Source: Cytophagaceae bacterium (GTDB taxonomy: Bacteria > Bacteroidota > Bacteroidia > Cytophagales > Cytophagaceae). Taken from it: 36,157 nt of DNA. The stretch spans positions 1 to 36,157 of the forward strand of contig JAQZBV010000025.1 in assembly GCA_029237685.1 (NCBI GenBank). Direction: 5' to 3'. Below are positions 1 through 7,546 of this stretch, piece by piece (positions within the stretch are counted from its first letter, which is position 1; the number at the start of each line of letters is the position of its first letter). The notes beneath the pieces were generated by a model. That model was not told the DNA's origin, did not search any database, and was given only the letters and a program-made list of their open reading frames with translations. The translations under genes were made by a program, and so were the position numbers.

Positions 1-1
1 T

Positions 2-478
2 TCTTTAGCAAATACAGAAGTAAAGACTACTTATGCAAATGGAGGGGTGGAAATCTACCTATGGAATCAATTGTTTCTCATGATTGATGATGTAGAAGAA
101 GAAGCGCTAGAAGACGATGCGTTTGCGGAAGAAGTTTGGGATATCATATTAGATGAGTTTTACGATGTACGTGAGAAGCTGGTAGAGCTTAAACTCGCTT
201 CATTAAATGCCGACTACCTACCTGCATTATCCGCTGATTTGATGGCTTTGTTGGAAGCTCAGAAGTTAGACAGTAAACTCCTCAATATGCTTGATATCTT
301 ATTTGAAGATATTAGTTCAGCGGATAAAGATTTCGGGTTACCTAAGGTTGGTATACGTTTCACCGATTTTGAAGGTGTAAAAGTGGTAGTTCCGGTAGAT
401 ATTTCTAAGAAACCTTATCATTTCGATGCCAAAGCAATAGCCATTGAATTTGATAAACGTTTTAAGACGAAAGTTTAA
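2..478 (+). CDS. Unknown acidic protein, 5' end cut by window edge
   Basis: I do not recognise this protein. A GTG at 47 could start a 143-residue protein, but the same frame stays open without a stop back to position 2, so the gene most likely begins before the window. The visible part is very acidic near its start (runs of Asp/Glu around residues 14-35 of the GTG-started version), leucine-rich in the middle and looks soluble, with no membrane segment. It ends with a short basic tail. Its last 17 bases overlap the end of menE, which is convergent, so no terminator fits between the two genes. No function is proposed. Confidence 0.7.
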   Translation, partial: SLANTEVKTTYANGGVEIYLWNQLFLMIDDVEEEALEDDAFAEEVWDIILDEFYDVREKLVELKLASLNADYLPALSADLMALLEAQKLDSKLLNMLDILFEDISSADKDFGLPKVGIRFTDFEGVKVVVPVDISKKPYHFDAKAIAIEFDKRFKTKV

Positions 479-1535
479 TGGCTTCTAGGTAAGAATTTAA
501 ACGGTCTACTTTTCCACTCGGGAGGTAGACTATTTTTTTTGCAAATAAGATTTCCTTAGGATAGATGTATTTTCCTAAAGTTACTTTACAATAGTCGGTG
601 AGTTGATCGATTTCGTTTTGATCCAATACTCCGGTAACAACGAGCGCCCACTTTTCTCCCCATGTTTCATCAGGCAATTTATAAGAGGTAAAGCTATTTT
701 GAATATTGTTCCGGTAAAAAAAATCAGTCACACACTCTTCCGCTTTTTCCAGGCTGTATTTAATTCCGCCCGAATTGATTACCCAGTCTACACGGCCCGT
801 CCATTCAAATGTTAGAGGTGTCATCAATTTTACTACATCCTGTGTTACTAAAGTAAATGCCGGAGGATTAAGATGATGAATAATCAGGCAATCTCTGTGA
901 TCTTGCGAAAATTCATATCCGTTGAGTGCGTGATAAAGCGTTTCTTTGGTATGGAGTGCTCTTATCGCAACATGGGAAGCGGTTTCCGTCATCCCATAGG
1001 TATGAAAGAAAAGGCAGGCACTGTGCAAGTTCTGTAAACGATTTTCCAGCCAGGAGTTTAGCGGAGCTCCGCCCATCAATAGATTATCTATTTGGAGAAA
1101 GGGATCTCCTAATGTGTTGTTGTGTAACAGCCCCTGAATCTGACTGGGTACCAATGAAGCTAATTTGATGTGTGGCAAGGCTGTTAAAGCATCTGCAGAT
1201 AGATTTGAAGGAGAGAGGTAGATCAGGGTGCACTCTGCAACAAGGGCTCTTACAACCATCATCATACCTCCCATGAAAGAGGTGTTTAAAGCCAGCAATA
1301 AACAATCAGAAGAATTGATGTTAAACAGGTCAATCGTGCGTTTGGCGCTGGCAATAAGGAATGTTTTAGATAACACAGTCGGCTTAGGAACGCCTGTTGA
1401 ACCTGATGAATAGAAGGTGAAAGATTCTGCACCTGCGTACCATTCATTGATGAAATCAATCGCAGGACGTAGGTTCTCATCGTCTTTCAAGCCGCTAAGA
1501 TCAGCAGGTATAGAGTTAAAGGATAATTGCAACAT
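462..1535 (-). CDS. menE: o-Succinylbenzoate-CoA ligase (MenE), short form
   Basis: An acyl-adenylate-forming enzyme that would activate o-succinylbenzoate with ATP and CoA in menaquinone synthesis. The phosphate-binding loop is seen as YSSGSTGVPK (residues 42-51), the adenylate motif as TYGMTETASH (179-188), and the C-terminal catalytic lysine context as LPSGKVDR (Lys about 342). At 357 residues it lacks much of the N-terminal region of the 450-500 residue enzymes; as I recall, short forms like this are usual in Bacteroidota. The MenE assignment rests on size and lineage, since no other men gene is in the window. Another small acyl-CoA ligase is the alternative. Confidence 0.82.
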   Translation of the reverse strand: MLQLSFNSIPADLSGLKDDENLRPAIDFINEWYAGAESFTFYSSGSTGVPKPTVLSKTFLIASAKRTIDLFNINSSDCLLLALNTSFMGGMMMVVRALVAECTLIYLSPSNLSADALTALPHIKLASLVPSQIQGLLHNNTLGDPFLQIDNLLMGGAPLNSWLENRLQNLHSACLFFHTYGMTETASHVAIRALHTKETLYHALNGYEFSQDHRDCLIIHHLNPPAFTLVTQDVVKLMTPLTFEWTGRVDWVINSGGIKYSLEKAEECVTDFFYRNNIQNSFTSYKLPDETWGEKWALVVTGVLDQNEIDQLTDYCKVTLGKYIYPKEILFAKKIVYLPSGKVDRLNSYLEAIKLSS

Positions 1536-1536
1536 G

Positions 1537-1561
1537 GTGATTAAAACTAGTAATTAATCAC
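1537..1561. promoter_or_regulatory. Inverted repeat just upstream of menE
   Basis: GTGATTAA at 1537-1544 is repeated as its reverse complement at 1554-1561, with nine bases between. It lies immediately before the menE start at 1535 and so would overlap the leader or promoter. It could be an operator. Short AT-rich dyads also arise by chance, so confidence is low. Confidence 0.25.
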
Positions 1562-1693
1562 TGAAATAGGCAGGCCTCTAGCGGAAATAATCCACAAAAG
1601 TACTTTGTCTCCTGTGTTTTAAGGATTTTAGTTTTAAATTGGCAATTAGCTACGACTCATTTGGTTTTGTATTCATTGATTTAGTAAACAAGT

Positions 1694-2599
1694 ATGATTT
1701 TAGGAATTGACATAGGGGGAACATCAGCTAAGTTCGGTATTGTATCTCATGAAGGAGAAATTTCTCATTCTAAACGTTTCAAAACAGAAGCATGGATCAG
1801 CCAGGGTGGTTTTATTAATAACCTGGCGGATGAGATTGGAAATTATTTGAAACTATATCCAGCCATCACTGGTGTTGGTATCGGCTGGCCGGGTTTGTTA
1901 TCCGCAGATAGAAAGAAAGTGGTATTGCTTCCTAATATTCCTTCTGTAAAGGATGAGTATGTTGTACCATTACTCAATTCCAGATTTCCAGGTATTGTGT
2001 TTAAGATAGAGAACGATGCCAAATGCGCCGCATTAGGAGAATATTATTTCGGTGGACACAAAGGCTTTGACAACTACATCTTAGTGACACTTGGCACTGG
2101 TGTTGGTAGCGGAGTGGTCATGAAAGGAAAATTGTTTATCGGAGTACGTGGCAATGGTACAGAGATCGGACATATTCTTACGCATACCGGTAAGACGTTA
2201 GAAGAGCAAGTGGGATTGAAAAACTTAGTCTCTTATGCGAAAGAATTATTAGCCAAAGATACTGCCTATAAATCCAGTTTGCATAGCGTAGAAGATTTAG
2301 ATCCGAAGTCTATACAGGAAGAGGGTACTAAGGGTGATGAAATCGCTTTAGAAGTTTATAAACACGCGGGAAGATTGCTGGGTGAAACGATGGTGGGAGT
2401 GATTCGTACATTAGACTTGGATAAGATTTTAATCGGTGGTGGGATTTCTCCTGCTATTGAATTGATTAAGCCTGAAATGATGAGTGTTTTGAAGAAACAT
2501 TTGCCTGCTTACTATACTGATGATTTGCAAATCAAGCAAGCATCGCTAAGCAACGATGCGGGTTTGTTAGGAGCTGCCGCGCTTATTCTGGAAAAATAA
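1694..2599 (+). CDS. ROK-family sugar kinase, probable glucokinase
   Basis: A 301-residue kinase of the ROK family, expected to phosphorylate glucose or a related sugar in the cytoplasm. The ATP-binding DIGGT motif is at residues 6-10, the catalytic aspartate is in END (106-108), and the second phosphate-binding loop GTGVGSG is at 134-140. EIGH (157-160) carries the conserved Glu and His of the ROK signature. The zinc-binding CxCGxxGCxE block that normally follows is absent; the sequence there reads HTGKTLEEQVGLKN. Polyphosphate glucokinases also lack this zinc motif, so the phosphate donor cannot be fixed from sequence. The stop lies two bases before the ATG of the next gene. Confidence 0.82.
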   Translation: MILGIDIGGTSAKFGIVSHEGEISHSKRFKTEAWISQGGFINNLADEIGNYLKLYPAITGVGIGWPGLLSADRKKVVLLPNIPSVKDEYVVPLLNSRFPGIVFKIENDAKCAALGEYYFGGHKGFDNYILVTLGTGVGSGVVMKGKLFIGVRGNGTEIGHILTHTGKTLEEQVGLKNLVSYAKELLAKDTAYKSSLHSVEDLDPKSIQEEGTKGDEIALEVYKHAGRLLGETMVGVIRTLDLDKILIGGGISPAIELIKPEMMSVLKKHLPAYYTDDLQIKQASLSNDAGLLGAAALILEK

Positions 2600-2601
2600 T
2601 A

Positions 2602-3228
2602 ATGGCTGCTTCTGACAAGATTTCTTATCAATGGCTTCCTATTTATGACAAGTACCGATACAGGCCTTTGCCTGTATCGGTTGATTTTTTACAAAACGCA
2701 TTCGATATCGTTTTTCTTCTCTTCTTTATTTGGTACTGGAATTGGGGGCCGCTACTGGTAGTTCTTTATTATGTCATTGAGACCTTGGTGACCTGTTTGT
2801 TCACTGCGATCAAATGGTGGAGGAGTAAAGCCGTGTTATCGGACGATCGTATGGTGTCGATACCGACATTTAAATTCATTGCTATTCTAACGTTGTGTGC
2901 TGTAATCGGTGTTTTTTCTTATGGACAGATTTTAGCTGTACACGATGCATTGGGTCTCGTTATGTCTGTACCTTCCTGGGAAATTCTTGTATCGGATAAA
3001 AGCCAATTCATGCTAGGTGTGTTGGCCATTGTCTTGTTGCAAACCACAGAATATTATAAACATATTTTGCAATCTAAACACATCAGAGTAGAATTGGTCA
3101 CAGCTATACTGACTCCGGTCTTAACGGTATCTTTTATTGACTTGAAATGGGCATCCGTGATGATAGCTCTTTTGTTAGGTTTTGCTAAATTGATTGCCGG
3201 CCAATTGCAATTGACTGTAAAAAATTAA
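2602..3228 (+). CDS. Integral membrane protein, DUF6498-like
   Basis: A 208-residue protein with about five hydrophobic stretches: near residues 32-60 (two close together), 88-112, 132-146 and 160-205. The first pair, separated by a WNWGP turn and followed by a basic KWWRSK segment, resembles DUF6498 membrane proteins as I remember them. The ATG sits two bases after the ROK stop, so the genes could be co-transcribed. No in-frame ATG is available before the first membrane segment other than this one. Oddly, codons about 18-27 form a strong hairpin followed by a T-rich tract (listed separately). Function unknown. Confidence 0.65.
   Translation: MAASDKISYQWLPIYDKYRYRPLPVSVDFLQNAFDIVFLLFFIWYWNWGPLLVVLYYVIETLVTCLFTAIKWWRSKAVLSDDRMVSIPTFKFIAILTLCAVIGVFSYGQILAVHDALGLVMSVPSWEILVSDKSQFMLGVLAIVLLQTTEYYKHILQSKHIRVELVTAILTPVLTVSFIDLKWASVMIALLLGFAKLIAGQLQLTVKN
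2654..2690 (+). terminator. Terminator-like hairpin inside the 5' end of the membrane protein gene
   Basis: ACCGATACAGG (2654-2664) and its exact reverse complement (2671-2681) form an 11-bp stem around a 6-base loop whose ends can also pair. TGATTTTTT follows. Shape and tail match an intrinsic terminator, 55 bases after the ROK stop, but it lies inside the next reading frame. It could act as an attenuator between the two genes or be a coincidence of codons. Confidence 0.45.
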
Positions 3229-3240
3229 GGAGCGTTTAAT

Positions 3241-3305
3241 GAGATGAGAAAAGAGAGAGGAGAAATGCGACAATTTTATCATCTCTCTTTTCTCGTCTCT
3301 TTTAT
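3241..3305. terminator. Long purine/pyrimidine hairpin between convergent genes
   Basis: An 18-base purine-rich arm (3241-3258) pairs with a pyrimidine-rich arm at 3282-3299 with a single G·T position. TTTTATT follows on the plus strand. It lies between the convergent membrane-protein gene and gcdH, where a shared terminator is expected. Its GA-repetitive arms resemble the element at 27721-27776. Confidence 0.6.
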
Positions 3306-3335
3306 TCATCCAAAATATATCCTGTTGAAGCGGTA

Positions 3336-4514
3336 CTATTTAAAAGCCGGTATGCCCGTAATTTCATTTCCTGTAATCAATAAATGAATGTCGTGTGTTC
3401 CTTCATAGGTCACCACCGATTCCAGATTCATCATGTGTCGCATGATTGGATATTCTCCTGATATTCCCATGGCACCTAATATCTGTCTGGCTGTACGAGC
3501 TACATTCAGTGCCAGTTCTACATTGTTTCGTTTCGCCATAGAGATCATTCCGGTTGTCGCTTTACCTTGATTTTTCAACATGCCTAATCGCCAAGCCAAC
3601 AACTGTCCCTTGGTGATTTCCGTCAACATCTCAGCTAATTTTTTTTGTACCAATTGAAAAGAGGCAATAGGTTTGTCGAACTGAATGCGTTCCATGGAAT
3701 ATTGTTTAGCCGTTTCATAACAATCAATCGCAGCGCCCAAAGCACCCCATGCAATGCCGTAGCGTGCGGAATCAAGACATCCGAGCGGACCGCTCAATCC
3801 ATCGGCATTAGGAAGGAGATTAGCTTTTGGTACTTTGACATGATCGAATACCAATTCTCCTGTAATACTTGCTCTCAGCGACCATTTGTTATGGATCTCC
3901 GGCGTAGTAAAACCTTCCATACCCCGTTCTACAATCAGTCCCTTTATTCGGCCCGCTTCGTTTTTTGCCCAGACTACAGCTAAGTCAGCTAAAGGGGAGT
4001 TGGTGATCCACATTTTACTACCGTTGAGCAAGTAATGATCTCCCTGATCGGTAATTTTTGTGGCCATGCCGTTGGGGTTAGAACCATGATCAGGCTCAGT
4101 CAATCCAAAGCAGCCCAACATTTCTCCAGAGGCCAATTTAGGCAGGTACTTTTTCTTTTGTTCTTCCGAACCGTATTGATAAATCGGATGCATGACCAAT
4201 GAACCTTGAACAGAGGCCGTGGATCTCATCCCTGAATCACCTCGCTCAATCTCTTGCATCATGATACCATAAGCAATATAGTCTAAGCCTCCTCCTCCAT
4301 AGGTTTCAGGCACTGTTGGCCCAAATACACCCAGGTTTCCAAAAGCTTTAATGATCTCTGTCGGGAAGTGATTTTCCTGCGCACATTTTTCAATGATAGG
4401 ACGTATGGAGTGATTGACAAACTCTCTGACACTCTGTCTAATCAACTTGTGCTCATCCGATAGAAGATCGTCTATGGCATAATAATCGGGACTATCAAAT
4501 TGTTGTTGTTTCAT
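3336..4514 (-). CDS. gcdH: Glutaryl-CoA dehydrogenase-type acyl-CoA dehydrogenase
   Basis: An FAD enzyme of 392 residues that would oxidise and decarboxylate glutaryl-CoA to crotonyl-CoA, passing electrons to ETF. The FAD/substrate motif reads GCFGLTEPDHGSNP. The catalytic glutamate is in TYEGTHDIH (Glu about 371), and the C-terminal run from MRHMMNLES to EITGIPAFK is characteristic of this branch rather than general acyl-CoA dehydrogenases. The length matches the mature family. It is divergent from tryptophan 2,3-dioxygenase; glutaryl-CoA is a late intermediate of tryptophan and lysine breakdown in some organisms, so the pairing is coherent, though the steps in between are not encoded here. 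Confidence 0.88.
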   Translation of the reverse strand: MKQQQFDSPDYYAIDDLLSDEHKLIRQSVREFVNHSIRPIIEKCAQENHFPTEIIKAFGNLGVFGPTVPETYGGGGLDYIAYGIMMQEIERGDSGMRSTASVQGSLVMHPIYQYGSEEQKKKYLPKLASGEMLGCFGLTEPDHGSNPNGMATKITDQGDHYLLNGSKMWITNSPLADLAVVWAKNEAGRIKGLIVERGMEGFTTPEIHNKWSLRASITGELVFDHVKVPKANLLPNADGLSGPLGCLDSARYGIAWGALGAAIDCYETAKQYSMERIQFDKPIASFQLVQKKLAEMLTEITKGQLLAWRLGMLKNQGKATTGMISMAKRNNVELALNVARTARQILGAMGISGEYPIMRHMMNLESVVTYEGTHDIHLLITGNEITGIPAFK

Positions 4515-4595
4515 ACCTTGTATATCTAGGTGATATTATTAAATTTAACATTGAAAGAATGCTCCGCAGGGTATAGATACGAAAAAATACAGAAT

Positions 4596-5576
4596 ATGGT
4601 CACTCCCGATCCAGAAAATAAAACCAACGAAATACTGGCTGCTCTTCATGAAAGGTACGAATCTGATGGACAGGATTTAAATACTCATCTGACCGGTTTG
4701 CTATACGCCAAGTATGTCAATTATTGGGATTACATTCGTTTGGATACGTTGTTGTCACTTCAAAAACCGCGTACTGATTTTCCGGATGAAATGGTATTCA
4801 TTGTTTACCACCAAATTACAGAATTATATTTCAAATTGATTTTACATGAACTCAATTTGCTGCAACAACAAGAAACAGTATCTGCTGATTTTTTTAAACA
4901 ACGCATCGAACGTCTCAATTGGTGTTTCGGTCAAATGATCGAATCCTTTGATATCATTTCTGTAGGCTTGGAACAAGAGCAGTTCCTGAAATTCAGAGCC
5001 GCATTATCTCCTGCCAGTGGATTTCAATCGGTGCAATACCGCATGGTGGAACTGGCGTCTACGGATATGATCAACCTGGTACATCCAAACGATCGGGAGA
5101 TTCTTGGTGACGATGATTACATCACCACGGAAGAAATGTTTGAGAAAATCTATTGGAAGAAAGGCGCAGTCGACGCGGCAACAGGAAAGAAAACATTAAC
5201 ATTAAAGGCTTTCGAGCACGAATACGATAAAATGCTTTTGAGAGTAGCCGAGGATCATCGTACCAAAAATCTATGGTCGGTTTATCGCAGACTTTCCTTT
5301 GACGATCAAACGCAAAAATCGCTGGTAGATGAAATGAAGAAGTATGATATGTATGCCAATTTATTCTGGCCATTGACACACTTCAAACATGCTATTCACC
5401 ATTTAATCAAAAACAAAGATGTAGCTTCTGCTACCGGCGGAACGAATTGGCGACAATACCTTCCACCTCGTTTTCAGAAAAGAATTTTCTTTAATGAATT
5501 GTGGACAGCTGAAGAGATAGAGAACTGGGGAAGAAGCTGGGTGGAGAAAGAAGTGTTTTCAAAACTACCTGTGTAA
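4596..5576 (+). CDS. kynA: Tryptophan 2,3-dioxygenase family protein
   Basis: A haem dioxygenase that would open the indole ring of tryptophan to N-formylkynurenine, the first step of the kynurenine pathway. Family blocks are visible: LTGLLYAKYVNYWDYIRLDT, then MVFIVYHQITELYFKLILHE, and near the end a His-rich helix FKHAIHHLI followed by ATGGTNWRQYLPP. I chose the ATG at 4596 (326 residues). An in-frame ATG at 4530 exists, but it lies only 15 bases from the divergent gcdH start and its extra 22 residues do not resemble the family. The stop is followed at once by the ATG of the MORN protein. The axial haem histidine was not assigned with certainty. Confidence 0.82.
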   Translation: MVTPDPENKTNEILAALHERYESDGQDLNTHLTGLLYAKYVNYWDYIRLDTLLSLQKPRTDFPDEMVFIVYHQITELYFKLILHELNLLQQQETVSADFFKQRIERLNWCFGQMIESFDIISVGLEQEQFLKFRAALSPASGFQSVQYRMVELASTDMINLVHPNDREILGDDDYITTEEMFEKIYWKKGAVDAATGKKTLTLKAFEHEYDKMLLRVAEDHRTKNLWSVYRRLSFDDQTQKSLVDEMKKYDMYANLFWPLTHFKHAIHHLIKNKDVASATGGTNWRQYLPPRFQKRIFFNELWTAEEIENWGRSWVEKEVFSKLPV

Positions 5577-7463
5577 ATGAAAAGTTCAGCGTTGAAGTAT
5601 ACGCCATTTTTAGTCAGTGTTTGCTTCACTGTACTGGGTAGTATATTTTTAACTGTTGACGCCTCTGCTCAAACTCATCAGACGGTAGAAATGTATTACG
5701 ATGCCGCAAAAAAAGTGAAGCGGGAAGTTTTTTTAGTAAAGAAGAAAAAGAGCGGCATGGTACGAGACAGTTCCTACACCTCTTTTTATCAGAATGGTAA
5801 AGTCAAATCCAAAGGTCTTTTTAAGAATGATGTGCCAGTAGGATTGTGGTATTACTATTACGAATCTGGTTTGGTTAAGTCTTATGGAAAACTGAATCAT
5901 ACTACCAAGTATGGCGATTGGAAATATTATTACGAAAACGGCAATATCAGTACAGAAGGTTCCTATAAGGAAGGTAAGAAAGAAGGAGATTGGAAATATT
6001 ATTTTGAAAGTACTGCAGGTGTTTTAAAGACAGATGGCGTTTATGTAAATGATAAACGAGAAGGACGCTGGAAGTTTTATGATGAAAGCGGAAACTTTAA
6101 AGCACAGGCAGATTTTCATGAAGATCGAGGAATGTACACCGAGTTTTATCCAAGCGGCGCCAAAAAAAGTGAGGGCTTGTTGATCGATGGAAGAAGTATA
6201 GGAACCTGGAAGTATTACCATGAAAACGGTAAGTTGCTCGGTGAAGGCGTAGAGAAAGACGGATTGAAAGAAGGTCCTTGGGTTTACTATGATAAGTCTG
6301 GGCAGGTAGCTTCAAAGGGCAATTACACGCAAGGTAAACAGTCTGGTTCCTGGGAATATTTTCATGAGAATGGAACGCTTGCTTCCAAAGGAGAATACAC
6401 CGATGATAAAAAAGAAGGCGATTGGACAACCTTCAATACGGCGGGTAAGAAAATAGGAGAAGGAAGTTTTAAGTCTGGAAAAGGAATTTACAGAGAGTTT
6501 TATGACAGCGGTAAATTGAAAATAGAAGGAGCGATTGAGAACGATAAGAATGAAGGGCCTTGGAATTATTTTTATGAAACTGGAGAACAAGAAGGAAAGT
6601 GTTTTTACCAACAAGGGAAAGGAAAGTATTTAGGCTATTACAAAGACGGCACCAATAAAATGGAAGGCCTGTTAGAAGATGGACATAAAACCGGAATTTG
6701 GCGCTTGTATAAACCCAATGGAGAATTGGCCGGGTTGTACAAAACGTATTACGACAAAGACGCACCTGCATTTGAGGACCTTCCATTGGATTCCGTAATA
6801 GCAACTCCAAGAGACAGCACGATTATAGAAATGCCTACGTTTTCGAATCGTAAGAAACGTTCCAGGTATTTTACTCCAAGGGTAAATGAATTCAGGGGTT
6901 ATATTGTAGGAGCCAATCCTATGGCCTTATTAAGGAATGCTTTACCGGCCAGTGTAGAAATTTATTTCCAGGAGCGAATAGGTTATGAGTTTGGTGCCAC
7001 ATACTTGAGTAAACCGATGTTTAAAAGTCATTCATCACTTCCATTGAATGAAATCAATTATATGGGTTACCATTTGTATATCCGGCAGAAGTTTTATCAA
7101 AAGGATCAAGACTACGGTATGTTTTATTTCGCACATGAACTAAGGTATACCAATACGGTATATAGTGTCAAAGTGATGGATACCATTATGGTTCCTGCTC
7201 AAGAGATGGATATTGACCTTACTGAAAAAACGATTGAGTATTCTGTATTAGTAGGCGATCGATTGATTAAAGATGCTCGTAAGAAAGGAATTACGTTAGA
7301 TATCTATGTAGGCTTAGGCATCGGTTATCGCATGATAGAACGCAATTGGCCGGAAGATAATAAGATATACAAAAATGCTTTTTCAAGTATTAGTACGGGC
7401 GCCATCAAGGTTCCTTTCAGATTAGGATTCACAATCGGATATATTTTCCCTAAAGCGCATTGA
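5577..7463 (+). CDS. Secreted MORN-variant repeat protein with C-terminal barrel-like domain
   Basis: A 628-residue protein with a signal peptide (hydrophobic to about residue 31, ending in DASAQ). Residues about 65-395 hold some 14 repeats of about 23 residues, each with a core such as WKYYYENG, WEYFHENG or YREFYDSG followed by a GxYxxGKxxG-like strand: the MORN_2/YwqK-type repeat. The last 200 residues (from about 430) change character to alternating aromatic strands (GYHLYIRQKF, YFAHELRY) and end with GFTIGYIFPKAH, which suggests an outer-membrane barrel or barrel-like domain. The ATG abuts the kynA stop with no gap, so it may be translated from the same message, although its role has no obvious link to tryptophan. 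Function unknown. Confidence 0.78.
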   Translation: MKSSALKYTPFLVSVCFTVLGSIFLTVDASAQTHQTVEMYYDAAKKVKREVFLVKKKKSGMVRDSSYTSFYQNGKVKSKGLFKNDVPVGLWYYYYESGLVKSYGKLNHTTKYGDWKYYYENGNISTEGSYKEGKKEGDWKYYFESTAGVLKTDGVYVNDKREGRWKFYDESGNFKAQADFHEDRGMYTEFYPSGAKKSEGLLIDGRSIGTWKYYHENGKLLGEGVEKDGLKEGPWVYYDKSGQVASKGNYTQGKQSGSWEYFHENGTLASKGEYTDDKKEGDWTTFNTAGKKIGEGSFKSGKGIYREFYDSGKLKIEGAIENDKNEGPWNYFYETGEQEGKCFYQQGKGKYLGYYKDGTNKMEGLLEDGHKTGIWRLYKPNGELAGLYKTYYDKDAPAFEDLPLDSVIATPRDSTIIEMPTFSNRKKRSRYFTPRVNEFRGYIVGANPMALLRNALPASVEIYFQERIGYEFGATYLSKPMFKSHSSLPLNEINYMGYHLYIRQKFYQKDQDYGMFYFAHELRYTNTVYSVKVMDTIMVPAQEMDIDLTEKTIEYSVLVGDRLIKDARKKGITLDIYVGLGIGYRMIERNWPEDNKIYKNAFSSISTGAIKVPFRLGFTIGYIFPKAH

Positions 7464-7546
7464 TCCATTGCATAGATCAGGCCGGTTGCATAAACAATTG
7501 AATATTCTTAACTTGAGGACTTCATTTAAGGATAAACACCTTACAC

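Noticed and set aside
47-478. GTG at 47 as the true start of the first gene
   Set aside because: The frame is open to the window edge and there is no sign of an initiation region, so the gene is treated as cut at its 5' end.
5760-6740. Tandem DNA repeats that might be a CRISPR or satellite array
   Set aside because: The period is that of the MORN protein repeats (about 69 bases), varies between units and keeps the reading frame.
6024-6810. Several long antisense frames under the MORN-repeat gene
   Set aside because: They arise from the repetitive codon pattern of the sense repeats; their translations are basic and Phe/Leu/Ser-rich without any domain.
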